NCBI RefSeq assembly: GCF_901709675.1
Contig: NC_051105.1
Coordinates: 6,439,104 to 6,503,103, forward strand
Reading direction: 5' to 3'
DNA length: 64,000 nt
Source: Syngnathus acus
Lineage: Eukaryota; Chordata; Actinopteri; Syngnathiformes; Syngnathidae
The position numbers were made by a program, and so were the translations under genes. The notes under the pieces are model-generated. The model was not told where the DNA came from and did no database searches. It saw only the letters and a program-made list of their open reading frames with translations. This document shows, piece by piece, positions 1 to 11,645 of the stretch. Within the stretch, counting starts at the first letter, position 1, and the number at the start of each line of letters is the position of its first letter.

Positions 1-494
1 TTAGTTATGTTGATGACCTGACATCAGCACTCATCAATAAGATAACAGCAAAGCAGGTGTAGCTATGGTTCGAAACGGTCGAGCTGAAAAAAGACAAAAC
101 GTTATCGAACAAAATATTTCATTTTTTGATTTATTGCGAGTTAGGGTGTACCTCCAGTGCAAGTTTGGCTAATTAGGGGGAAATTTAGTTACATTTCTAA
201 TATTTTAAAAATCTAATCACATGACACTAATTAGCCCTAAATGCAGTTTAAAAATTCTGCAACTATGCTAATTTTCCATCTATGCACAAAATGATGGTTT
301 CATTTTCAAGCTTATTTCAGGTCAGATCATTTGTTTTGGATTTACCACAAATTGATCTATTGACAGTGTCTCAGAGCAGCATCATCTCCACAACTATTGT
401 TGTCATAGAAAATATGCCAAATCGATAGCATCTGTTCACAGAAAGATAGTAACCAAGCATTTCAAATCATGTAAATCATGATCAAGTTACGTAC
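1..494 (-). other. MYO16: MYO16 intron after the first coding exon (partial)
   Basis: This is intronic sequence following the MYO16 coding exon on the minus strand. It opens with a GTACGT donor whose first base is at 494. It is AT-rich with no open frame of note. I see no exon, no recognisable repeat and no RNA gene in it. The next MYO16 exon, which should begin the ankyrin repeats, is off the left edge. Confidence 0.8.
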
Positions 495-735
495 CTTCTT
501 TGTCATCGTGGCGAATGATGGCATCCTGGAGGATGTCGGCAAGGCTGAAGCGGACTTGTTGTTTCTTGCGTTGGGCGGTCGGCAAAGCTCGCACCTTGAT
601 TCCACCTTGCTGACGTTGCTGGAGGCTCTTCTCCCGTTCGTAGTACGCCCTTATTTGGTCGCAACGCATTCTCTTGACCAGACGCTGGCGCTGGCCGATG
701 GGCAGAGACTCCAGCAGACACTGGTCGATCTCCAT
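495..735 (-). CDS. MYO16: Unconventional myosin XVI, first coding exon (N-terminus only)
   Basis: The exon encodes the first 80 residues, plus one base of the next codon, of myosin XVI. MYO16 is an unconventional myosin of neurons with N-terminal ankyrin repeats that bind protein phosphatase 1 and a C-terminal tail that binds PI3K and the WAVE complex. The translation starts [12 protein letters not shown] and continues [12 protein letters not shown], then AYYEREK, then [14 protein letters not shown]. This matches the known vertebrate N-terminus ahead of the ankyrin repeats closely, with a divergent Gln-rich middle (about residues 38-55). The splice donor GAAG|GTACGT follows 495, leaving phase 1. 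An acceptor (pyrimidine tract then CAG) lies just upstream at 771-772, so 736-770 is 5' UTR in the same exon. The frame stays open through that UTR, so an N-terminally extended isoform is possible. The motor, IQ and tail exons are outside the window. Confidence 0.92.
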
Positions 736-770
736 GTTCTGACGGAAGGCGTTACATAGCTGGAAACAGC
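736..770 (-). other. MYO16: MYO16 5' UTR portion of the first coding exon
   Basis: These are 35 bases between a good acceptor (tract ending TCACCAG, AG at 772-771) and the MEIDQ start codon at 735. An acceptor here means at least one upstream non-coding (or alternative coding) exon must exist to the right. The in-frame codons read [11 protein letters not shown] with no stop. Confidence 0.65.
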
Positions 771-1567
771 CTGGTGATGAGGGAAAACAGTTGTTAGCGT
801 CAATCACAATAGAACACTTGACTTTGGGGTTTGCTTGAATGCACTTTGAAAGATATTGAGCTAGTAACACAAAGCACCAAACATAAAACGCAGTTGCTTC
901 TGTTTAGCCCTTGGGCGGCTCGAGAAGCAGCATCGTGCTTGTCGTCTTTCTTATCCCGACAGTGATTCTCCTGCTTTGTCAGTCTCTCAGTAGACTTTAG
1001 CCAAACAGCCTAACATCAAGAAACAGCAGCATACAGGTGGAGGAAGCTACATAACTGAACAAAGAATGCTTAGCGTAGAAAATTGCGTATTTCACAAATC
1101 TGTGTGGAAGTCAAGCCATAACTGATGGAATATTATTTGTCTTTCTGTTATATAAACCTGCCATCAGTCTGTTGGTGGAAGTCTCAGTCAATCTCAGTTA
1201 ATTTGAGAACACAAAAAAAAAAAGATGGAACTTCCTTTGTAAATTAAACATGTTGGTCACAGTCTGGATTCATTTGTAACAATTTCAAGTTTTTCCCGAG
1301 GGTTGTCTCAGTGTGAGTCACTGAGTTTGAATGTTGAGACATTCTATCTACTGGAAGTGATGCTTTCCAGAAACGTGGAAAACACCAAATTATTTTTTTT
1401 CCTCACATCAACTGGGTTATGGGTAAACCATTTTTTCAAAAGTACGCCTACACAAATAAGCTGTTTTTTTTACTGATTACTAAAACACAATCTAGAAGCC
1501 AAACATAGCAGTTCCAATCGCCAATAGAGGAAAAAAAAAACAGCTCAATTTCCAGCCAAACAAATCA

Positions 1568-1700
1568 AGAGCCTATCCCAGCTAACTTTGGGGGAGAGGT
1601 GGGGAACACCATGATGCATATGGGCAATTTACAATCTTCAATAACCCGAGTGTCAGAAAATCCACCCGAACCTGCAAACTCCACAAAGAAACACATTTGA
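1568..1700 (-). repeat. Degraded copy of the tRNA-SINE/(ATGG)n-tail repeat family
   Basis: The words GAGCCTATCCCAGCTAACTT, then GGGGAACACC, then CAATTTACAATCTTCAATAACC, then AACCTGCAAACTCCACA appear in the same order and spacing as in the intact copy at 19.4-19.77 kb. The tRNA-like head and the tail are not recognisable. It is an old, truncated copy. Confidence 0.6.
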
Positions 1701-3949
1701 AACCCAAACCTGTTCACCCAGGAAGTATTTCAAATTAAAGCAGAACCATCAAAGATGATACTGATACCGTTGGGTCTGATGTCACCACTACTTTGCAAAG
1801 TGCTGTAAACAACATGAAAAATCACATCCATCATGCCCTCTATGAACAATTCATGATGCAGCAGCATCCATTATACGCTGCAGGCAATATAAGATTGGAT
1901 GCTGATGTAGTCCATTCTATTGGCACATTACTGTAGCCATCTTTCAGCTAGAGTAACACTCCCAACAACAACTCCCTCTTTGCACTGTCCCCTCAAAATG
2001 ATTCAACACACACCACCATTGAAAATGTCCAAATTCACCCTATTAGTCATTTTCACTCCATGGTGTCATGTGACTCAGTGTTAGGTCACAGGTATGAATG
2101 AGTGAATCCTCAAAGTTTCCGATACCTTCGGTCAAAATATACTTGGATATAGACTAGTCACAGAAGATGTCAGACTATCAGAGTTGATCGCGGTTGACTC
2201 GTAACTACCTCTCACTCCACCTTGACTCACCAACAATCATCATTTGTTTCGCTTGGGCCGCTCGCTGCACGTCCTTCACACAGTCACCCCGCACTCAAGG
2301 CTGCCGTCGTATGGTCGCCGTTTATTAGCGGCGCATGACAGACGTCACATTGCGCCGTGCATTTATGCGGACACGACTCATCCTCAAGATCGTGGCATAT
2401 GCAGGCAATATTCATTAAATTTGAAAAGATATAGTACAGCAAGAAGACCTGGTTGCCTTAAGGTGAAATTGAAGTGATTGAAATCAAGTCATACGCAAAT
2501 GTCTTGGTTAATAAAAACATGATTTACGGACGCAAGGAGTGCTCATAATTAAGACATTCAGGAACTGAACTAGCACACTAACACTTCAGGAAAAGCAGTG
2601 GGTGCCATTTTTGTTTTTTCAGAGGGCGCAAAATTTCAAGAGGGGAAACCACTATATCATGATCATCGTAGTTATAGTATATAAAAATGTCAAAAAGCAT
2701 TTCAGAGTCAATTATGGGTACATTAAAAGCATTGACAAAGGTCAGTCTTGGAACTACGAAAGACTGATTAAGGGGTTGAGACCGTTTTATGGATTGTTTG
2801 ATGAAAAGCAATGTGTGGTGGTCCAAATAGAAGAAAACATGATGTTTGCTTAAATGCTTCATTAAAAGCCGTGATTTACGTTGTCATTGGTTGACAATAT
2901 ATATAATCTACTCCTGGCACTCTTTAGAATGGAATGTCTGACATCACCTTCCGTTAAATATTGCTCAAATCAAATTCAACCCATATTCAACTTTTTCCTC
3001 TTAAAACCAAGAACTTGCTGCTGACACCAATTTCAAGGTCACCCTCCCCATAAAAAAAAAAAAAATCAAAATAAAATCCATGTATGAATGGTTAAGTAGA
3101 CCTGAGACGAGTAGAAATGCAAGTATGAATTGCTCCAGACAGCAGCAATGTGAAGGAGAGCGGAAGGACAGGCATCTAATGGAAGGGGAAATGGGGGAGA
3201 AAAAAAAGAAGCTTCTACTCTCTCATTCGGCTGGCTATCAGTTATTGATTGAATGTGAAACATTCCGTGCAGGCTGCAGCTAATAAGACCGGCAATCACT
3301 GCTTTTGATGTACTAGAAGGATTTGCAGAGATCTGCAACATTTCCCATCACTCATCCCGGCCGGCACGGCACCTCTTGGCCGCACGTCAGTCATCTTTTC
3401 CATCCCTTGTCTGCCAATATCGTTTCTCGAAATCACTGGTTCTCTCATGCAGTCTGCTCTAGTGTTAAAAAGAAAGCCCAGTCACTCGACCACCGCTTTT
3501 CCCTCTGCTGCTGCTACCTGACGCAATTCGCCGGTCAACTTCTCACACGCATCTGCAGCCATTTCTCTGCAGCGCACACCCACACAGGAAAGAGACGTTT
3601 GAAGTTTTGATGGCTTTGCAGGTACTTGGATTTCAGAGCATGCAATTTATTCTCTCTTTATATATATGAATCAATACAAATAGGCTACTTACAGCATTTG
3701 ATGAAATGATAGTGAGACATTTTGGAGTTATAGGAGTCCCATCAGTTAGAAGAAATCTGGCAGGAAGAACGGCGTTGAAGCCGGTCAAGCTGGCGTCCCA
3801 ATCAGCAGCTACAGGTTCCAGCACAAACTGGATGCATTATTCATCTGGCTTCCTGCACACTATCCCCCCCAAATAATTGCCCTCCTTGTGTTTGCATTAT
3901 TGACCACAAGCAGTAGCAGAAGCTCCGATTGCAGCTCACACACACGCTC

Positions 3950-4150
3950 ACACACACTTCCTGCGACATCCAGAGAGTGAGCTGCCTCCTAGAGCTCCTC
4001 GCCTGCAGCGGAAGAGCCGCGGCGCAGCATCTTCCCAGTCATGACCGTCACACGTGTCCCCCGCGTCACTGACTGACAGCCGGCTCGGCCCACCTCCCGC
4101 TCAACACACCTCCGATGACGCAATGCTCTTCACCTCCACACACGCGCAGA
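3950..4150. promoter_or_regulatory. CpG-richer stretch, weak candidate promoter
   Basis: A locally GC- and CpG-rich stretch sits in AT-rich DNA, with GCCGCGGCGCAGC, CACACGTGTC (an E-box CACGTG) and CCCGCGTCACTGAC. It could be a non-coding first exon or promoter for MYO16 on the minus strand. No convincing splice donor, TATA box or coding sequence supports it, so this is only a candidate. Confidence 0.25.
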
Positions 4151-4383
4151 TGCCGGTTCCCTTATCTTTCACTGCGACTCACACACACATGCAAATGCAA
4201 ACGAAGAGCGTTTATGAGTGTGTTTGCACGGGGGGGTGAATTTAATTAGTTTCATTCATTTAACTGGGCCTCCTGACCCTGCACAAAGACAGATGAGAAG
4301 TCAAGGTCATATCGGAGAAAACCGATAAGGATGGAGAAAATGTTGCTTCAGCACGGTGAAGAATAAGAAGATCCTACATGGAG

Positions 4384-4552
4384 GAAGAAAAGAAAGAGAG
4401 AGAGAGAAAGAAAAGAAAATAAGAGAAAGAGAGAGGCAGAGAAAGAAAGTCAGAGAGAGAGAGAGGCAGAAAGAGAGAGGCAGAAAGAGAGAGGCAGAGA
4501 GAGTCAGAGAGAGTGAGAGAGAGAGACAAAGAGAGAGAGACAGAGAGAGAGA
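4384..4552. repeat. Polypurine (GA-rich) low-complexity tract
   Basis: About 170 bases are almost purely A and G on the plus strand, built from GAGAGA, GAAAGA and GGCAGA units. The apparent reading frames on both strands (Arg/Glu-rich and Leu/Ser-rich) are by-products of the repeat. Confidence 0.95.
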
Positions 4553-4687
4553 AGCTGCTGCAGTGCGGCTGTTGGCGCACTGACAGGTTAAGAGCGTGTC
4601 AGTCGGTCTTAAACTAGCCACAAATGGATTGGAATGTTAAGTGTCCCTTGCTACTATATTGTCTAGTTTGAGGCCGGTACGCCTATG

Positions 4688-4714
4688 TTAACACACACAC
4701 ACACACACACACAC
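4688..4714. repeat. (CA)n microsatellite
   Basis: A short uninterrupted CA dinucleotide run. A 14-base C homopolymer follows at 4861-4874. Confidence 0.95.
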
Positions 4715-5968
4715 ATTGAACTTACTGTAGTAGTGTGCGTCGGCATTCCCATGTCAGTGTGTCTGTAGGTCAAGCTCTTCCATTCAAAAGGGAATGAATA
4801 GGGAAGCTTTGTAGTTGAAAGACGATTTGCATGCAGGAGGGTGAGAACGTGAGGCAGAGACCCCCCCCCCCCCCACGCACCCCCATACCCCCTAAAAACG
4901 CTACTGTCGAAGTACAATAGGCAATATTCTCTTCCACTATATGGCAGAAGCTACAACTAACCTATTACCATTAAAAAAAACACACAATAAACAGCATTCT
5001 GTTTCACTAAACATATCCAGATTTCATTTCATTTACATCTTAATTTGGAAAGACTGAAAGATCCTCTGTCCAGTGCAATCACATTGTGGAATCGATTGTT
5101 TAATTGCATCTTGAACTAATTAAGAGTACTGCATGCAACCAGCCAGCAGACACTGGTGAAGTCTGAAGCACAACATGACATCATCTAATGGTAGCAGAGC
5201 TGAATCCAGCAATGTTCGGCTCAATACTAAAGATAACAATTGGTTATTAAACTCACCGTAGCCAATGCCCATCCCTCGTGTGAACAGTTTGACAAAAACT
5301 GATTTGTGACCCACATTTAAAAAAACGTGATGTGCATTGTCCTCAACTGCATGTTTTGTTGCATTTTCTGCCGGGAAAATATGAGTCAATCTATCAAAGT
5401 GATAAAAAGCACACAAAAGGCAGTTGAGGTTTATTTAGAGGAGAGAGTGATGCTACAGAGCCATTTTAAAAGGGAACAAGGCAAAAGGAAGGCACAGATT
5501 GGAAAAATGAAAGTGTGCTTATGTGCTCGAGCAATTCCTGTCATTGGAAATCAGGTCAGAGAAATGTGTGACAAACGGCGCCGTGACAAGGGCGAGAACT
5601 AAGTGAGTATAAAGTGAGTTCATGTCTGGATTCACAGACAACCCCAACAAGCATGCACTAAAATTGCACCCGATTAATAATGCATAGGCACATCGCAAAA
5701 GACGCAGAAATTCACACCTCGGCTGCAGTGGGGGAACAATACCCCCCCGCTCCCCAAAACACTCCAGCAATGACACCACACGCTCACAGCGGTGGCTGTG
5801 ACTACGAAAATGTCATGCTTTGAGATCCAAATGTCACATGACATTAGAGCAAGTGTGTGGAATAATTGTTTGGATTTGGCTTTGCACTCGAGCTCCCCCA
5901 AAGTGAAATTTATGACCACACCGCAGCTGGGATTGGATTTACACAACAAGGTTCAAGTGATACTGGTA

Positions 5969-5969
<1 letters not shown>

Positions 5970-6030
<61 letters not shown>
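5970..6030. repeat. (TG)n microsatellite
   Basis: About 30 uninterrupted TG dinucleotides. Cys-Val and Thr-His frames here are artefacts. Confidence 0.97.
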
Positions 6031-6031
<1 letters not shown>

Positions 6032-7330
6032 CTGAATTTGGAAATACATCATAGAAAGGAAAAAAAATGAATATAAAGGAATGGTAGCTGTTTGACTATT
6101 TGCAGACAGACTGCATCGTACAGGTATGATGTCATCAAAATAGAACAATTAATGTGTAAAAGACATTCTAACATAAAATGGATGACATTATTAGCGGGGG
6201 AAATGGACTGGGCCAATAGTGCACATACAAAAATAAATTACCTCTTTTTTTTTTTTTATAAATCGCAAAACATCTCACAACACATCAAGAAGTGTTTTCT
6301 ATTAAAAATAGCTGCTCCCCATTCAAAAAAGCAACAACAAAAAACTATTTATAACAATTTTTATAAATTAGTGAAGATAAACGATAGACAATAAAAGGCT
6401 GGGTGGATAATACGAGTTTATTTACTTTTAAAACGACTTACGACTTGATTTAAGATACCGAAGCTATTATCCAAAGGTAAACACACTATCAGTAGATCCA
6501 ACTGTATCTTAAAATAGACAAAACCCTGCTATTAGCGCCTGCTGCAAATACAAGGTGGCACAAGGTCTCGGTATGGAACACAACGCTGGAAGGCAAGACG
6601 ACAAATCTCTCGTGAAGCAGTGAGCAAGTAATGGGTGCAAGTCACGTCCTCGTAATTTTTACCTCGGTGCTGCTACAATTAGGTCACGCACCAGAACACA
6701 GTCAGGCTCACAGATAGTTCAGATTGACAAAAGAAAATGGATTTCTTCTCACAGTAGCTAGCCTACAATGGAAGAACACACCATCATTCTCATCCAAGAT
6801 GACGACTATGTTGACTTTGACACGTGTCATCCTGTCAGCATCGGCCTCAGGCGACTGTGTTACCACCACACATCAACACTTAAGAGTCTGCACACTGCTA
6901 GTATCATTATAGTTATTTTTTTTATATAAAACCACACAAATATTGCATGACTTGGGCTGCTGAAGATTCCCCAATTATGGCAAAGCCAAAGGCGGGCGAG
7001 AAGGCTTTGCAGTGAATGCATTAAACATGAAAAGAGAGATCGCTTTGAGTTAATTATTCATCATATTTGACATATTTACACAAATATTTACTCTTCATAC
7101 CAGGCCATTTTTAAAATTTTGAACACACTATTCAGTTCAGGAGTTTGTGTACTGAACTGTACTCAGAAGCGATGCGAGAGGAACCTTCAAATACCAACAA
7201 CAGATAACTTTTAAAATTACAGTTAATGAGAGCAAAATAGACCCAACCCCCTCCTTTGGATGAAACCACTACCAGTTTAATGAGCAGATTTTCCCCCTTT
7301 GCATTATTTCTGAATGTGGACCTTGTAGAG

Positions 7331-7568
7331 CATAGGTGTCAAACTCGAGGCCCAGGGGCCAGATACGTCCTGCTAAATCATTTTAAGTGGCCCGCACAGA
7401 TAAATTATGCATCGACTTCACGTGTCAGTACTAAAATGACAAATTATTAGAAATTTTTATTAGCATTCATCTTTTTAAAATATTTAAACTGTTTTTACTT
7501 GTCTCTGATTTCAAAACTAGCTAGTCATCAGTTGTGTAGTCTATACTGTATTGAGTTTGTCACCCCTG
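7331..7568. mobile_element. hAT-type non-autonomous DNA transposon (MITE), copy 1
   Basis: The ends form imperfect terminal inverted repeats: CATAGGTGTCAAACTCGAGG on the left, GAGTTTGTCACCCCTG on the right. They match the CAGGGGTGTCAAACTC type of hAT terminus common in vertebrate genomes. The interior (TGGCCCGCA; CTGATTTCAAAACTAG; TAGTCTATACTGTAT) is shared with the copy at 47.69-48.00 kb, showing one family. No transposase is encoded. A clean 8-bp target duplication is not visible, so the ends are approximate. Confidence 0.8.
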
Positions 7569-8789
7569 CTAAGCGTGTGTGTGTGTTTGTGTTCCGGGCT
7601 GTGCTGGCCAACCAATAATTATTTATTTTCTTCCCAAAGGATATAATGGAAATATAATCATCTTGAGAATCTAAGGCAGATAAGTGCTTGTACTGTTTTC
7701 ATTAGAATATTCAATTTCCTGTTTTATGGTTGGCATCACGATAAAAGGAAAAAAGGAGGGGGCGGGGCTTTCCCCAATAGACCTCAACAAGACTCTTGAA
7801 CAGAATTTGCCAACATCTTTTTTTTTGCTTTAGTGGATCTACTGATGCCTATCACCCCTCAATTTATTTTTTTGTTAGTTTAGTAAATTGCACGGCCCCA
7901 GGGGTGTTTCAACAGTAATTATCATTTCTAAAAGTTGCATATGGCCTTCCAATTATCTTTGCCTGCAGGGGGAAGGATGATGACACGATATGACGAGTAC
8001 TGAACATAAAGATGGGTTGCAACAAAATGCCTTTTATGGCAGACCACCTTCTAAACTTTTGTCTTAAATTAGAAATGCAATGATGACAGTATTTCAAACA
8101 GCAGCGTTCGTATTTCTTTGAAGAAAACAGTTTACGACAGCGATAATTAGGGCATGATGGATTTAACGTCTATCACAAAAAGAATGCAATGAAATGTGAT
8201 TCTAAATCGCCCGTTAGTGTGAATGTGACTGAAGTTTGTGCCCTGAGAATGACTGGCGACCAGTCGAGAGTGCACCATGCTTCTCACCTTCAATTAGATG
8301 GTAAAAATGATTTACAGTATTTTACAAGTATCATGGGATCTGTTCCTTAGGTTAATCCTTCATTGCAGAGCTTTTAAGATTACTCAATGGGAGACTATGA
8401 AAACCATTTTTAGTCGCAGATTGAGTCAGTACTGCCGAACACAAAGTGAATTTGTGAGTAAGGCAATGCTCATCATTCGGCTTATGTGCTGTGCTCACAG
8501 CTGCGACTATTCGGGTGTAGCCATGTTCTCGCAGATACTTACTGTGAATGAAATGAACATCTTATCCTAGCTGACTTTAGGCAAAAGGTGGAGTAATGGG
8601 GTAAGTTTTAAATAGAAAAAAAAAACTGTTCAGAAGTGTATCAACAGTCTGGCAAGCAACAACGAAATAACTTGTTCTTTGACTTTTTTTCAAATTGTAT
8701 TCCAAAAGTAGATCAATCAAGTGAAGTCATCTTAATTGTCAATTCATCACAATTGAAATTCAGAGAATTTTGACAATTTTCTGATCAAA

Positions 8790-8846
8790 TATATTTATAT
8801 TTAATCGATGAGTTGTCGATTAATCGATTAATTGTTGCATCTCTAG
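8790..8846. repeat. Fragment of a DNA-transposon terminus (TCGATTAATCGATTAA type)
   Basis: The sequence GTCGATTAATCGATTAATTG followed by TTGCATCTCTA resembles the terminal repeat of a widespread fish hAT-like non-autonomous element. Only one end is visible, so it is a fragment. Confidence 0.4.
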
Positions 8847-10039
8847 TTTCATGTTTTTTCTATCTAAGAATGGCAACAAATGGGAAGACTTCAGCAACAT
8901 GCCTTCATACAACATTAAACTTGAGATGGGGTGTTTTCATGTTTACAGCATGGCCATCGAGGCCAAGCACAAATAACCAACCTTGTGTGCACAAAGCATA
9001 TCCACCACTGCTCTCTAACTCCAACAAGTCTTAGCTATGAAAGTGTGCATCGAAATGCAGAACATGTGCCTTGAAGCCACAGTGGTGCATAATCAAGTGC
9101 AATTTGGTTGTTGCGAGATCAGAGAAAACAGGATATTCAGCGTTGAGCGACGGCAGATAAATGACTTCATGCAAATGGATATGCAAATTCATCGCCGTTG
9201 CATTTTCTCCCCAGACACAATCTGACGCTGCTGTTCTCACAATCTTGCCCAAGGAGGCCCAAAACATCTTCCAGTTAGTGTGTTGTGATGCTTTGGATCT
9301 TACGCTCAACGTCAACCACCACAGTTAGACCAACAGAGCTGTTGATCAGCTGGTAGTCCCGGGGACGGATTATGCATCCCGTATCTAAACGCTGAGCCTT
9401 TCATCCCTAATGTAATCCCTTTCCTCATTCGGGATGGCGGCCAAGATGAGGAAAAAAAAAAAAAAGACTTAAAGTCTGCTGGCTGGTTTTGTAGTGACCT
9501 CCATCAAGCCCCTCCCTTTCAACTTGAGCTGTTTGTCCCTCAGGGGTCAGCTTGGGTCAACTGGGTCATCAACCACACGGCCAGATGAATAGCCGTGGCT
9601 TTGCCGGCGAAGCCGCCGCAGGGTGGCACTCCGAGATGAGGAACAACTGTTAACTTAAGGGAGCTAGTTTGGTACGGCCAAGGGCAAGTGATTGACCTTG
9701 TGGTTTACTCGCCGACAGGAGAAGTTAATACGAAACTTCCCTAAAAGGACTTCACCATAAACGAAAGCCAAGCACGGCATAACAACTTGTGAAACTCGGG
9801 ACAAATCTTGTCATGAGCGCTTGCTGAAATCAATCTTGCGCAATCAGCTGTTCATTCCCAACCCCAACACAAACACACGTACATTCTTCCACACCAAACT
9901 ATATATTTAGATCTGCAATTGGCACATCTGCTTTTTCTTTCATCCCTCAAGTGGCAGCCCCGAAGAATCACGACCATAAACATACACATCAACGTTTCCA
10001 TCACTTGCAAAATAAGCCAGAGGAGAAGCGAGGTTTTGG

Positions 10040-10240
10040 AAAAAAGACTTACGGGGGAAAGTCCATCCAGCGGAGAACCACGGAGGGAGAAATATACGCC
10101 TGCCCGCCCGACTGCCGGAACCCCAACGACAGCCGCCTCCCTTGCGCTCCGCCACCAAATCAATTTCACACTCTCCACCTCCCCGCCGCTGTGATGTCAT
10201 TCATTCATATGCTTCTGCCGTAACCATGGCAACCCTTCTG
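10040..10240. promoter_or_regulatory. Candidate promoter/enhancer with RFX X-box and CRE-like site
   Basis: A GC-richer block contains a near-palindromic RFX X-box (GTAACCATGGCAAC, 10220-10233) 20 bases from a CRE-like octamer (TGATGTCA, 10192-10199). A GTAAGT donor-like hexamer lies on the minus strand at about 10047-10052 after a pyrimidine-rich exon-like end. The orientation would fit a non-coding 5' exon for MYO16. Sequence motifs alone do not prove activity, and the bases before GTAAGT (CCC) are a poor donor context. Confidence 0.35.
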
Positions 10241-10769
10241 CTTGGATCCGCTCACTCCTTTACATCTCTCTCGCCGTCTTTCTTTGTCCCTCCTCCCCCC
10301 AACTCTCCAGACCCCAGTGAACCCAGCCCACCTACTCCAGTCGAGAGATACAGTTACACCCCCTCCAGTAAAATAAGGAGGCGCGTGGGGTCCCTCAAGC
10401 TTAAGAGTTTTGCAGCCGAGCGCACTTTTGTCAAGACAAGTGTCCGATAAAGACAACTGGCGGACGAGCCAGACAAAAAGCAACGCCTGGAATCTCTCCC
10501 GGTCGGACACGAGGCAGCTGTCGCATTTGCACGCAGACGTACAACAAAAACAAAAGATGTGCCTGAGCCCAGCGAACAGATGGGTTTGCTTGCATCGCGC
10601 TGATATGCCGACACAAGTCCAAAAAACTGAAGCATGAATAGTTAATGACCAGCGTTGTCGTTAATTGGGTGCCACGTTGACCTTGGCTTGCATACACTTG
10701 ACTGTCTCACTTTCTCAAGGAGTTCCTTTCTTTCCTGAATTCTTGCATAAAATCATTTGGCATGAATTA

Positions 10770-10845
10770 TCCTGATTATTTGAATAAGGTGTGCTAGAGG
10801 AGGCATAGCAGCCCTCGAGGACCCGTTCTGGACACCCCTGAACTT
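10770..10845. repeat. Fragment of a hAT-like non-autonomous element
   Basis: The string AGGTGTGCTAGAGGAGGCAT followed by CCCTCGAGGACC and GGACACCCCTG matches one end of a common teleost repeat with a CAGGGGTGTCC-type terminus. A related fragment occurs at about 49.47-49.54 kb. The other end is absent. Confidence 0.5.
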
Positions 10846-11623
10846 GATCGTTTTATTGCATTTTTACTTCCTGTCTGCTCATTGAATAAAACGGTTGCCG
10901 AGCTCATCAAAAAACACTCAATGAGAATGGATGGTGTTGAGTATTTCTGCGAAAAGGGAGATTAGATTCCCTCAGTCTATCAGATTGATTAACACATCAT
11001 CTGCTTCTTAATTAGCTTCTCAAGCGTTCCTCTTGGAAATCTATTTGAAATGACTGCTCGCTCACACATTTACTGCCTCACCCACCGCAAATTAGACTAG
11101 CACCTTTTCAGACACATTTAAGGTCATTTAAAGTCTAACAGCTTGTCAACACCGCCCACTCTTGTGTTTGAAAGCTAGTTTAAACTGAAAGCACCTCAAC
11201 CCGGCCTTGCTATTGTTTTACACAAAAGTGACCTTTTCAAAACTGAGTGGGAGTTTACACTGCATTTTTTATGGTCCGAAATTTCAGATGGGCCCGCTCT
11301 CGAATATGATACGACTTATTTATCGGCAATGAGAAAATGTTCAATCGTCTCAATCCGGGTCAAAGAAAGAGAATCTACGCGCACTCAAGGGGGATCGCAG
11401 AAATCTCTGCAAATTGTTCCCTACAGTGGCCTGAAAAAAAAAAAATCTTCTTTGTCTGTAACCCCCCCCCCCCCTCCCAACTTCAAACTCAGCCCTCACC
11501 ACTGCCCTGCCTTGATGCTCTCACTAGTTTGAACCTCCACTGCTTCTTCTCCACACCCACAAATTCATTCTACTGTTGAAGACACCAGTTTGACACTTAA
11601 AGTATCACAACATTGTCAGTCAA

Positions 11624-11645
11624 GGGGGGGGGGGGGGGGGGGGGG
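11624..11645. repeat. 22-base G homopolymer
   Basis: An uninterrupted run of 22 G on the plus strand, preceded 150 bases earlier by a C-rich run (11461-11474). Such a tract can form a G-quadruplex and is error-prone in sequencing, so its length is uncertain. Confidence 0.9.

Noticed and set aside
2578-2862. Overlapping 83- and 94-codon frames on opposite strands
   Set aside because: AT-rich sequence with no motif, no splice sites and no codon bias.
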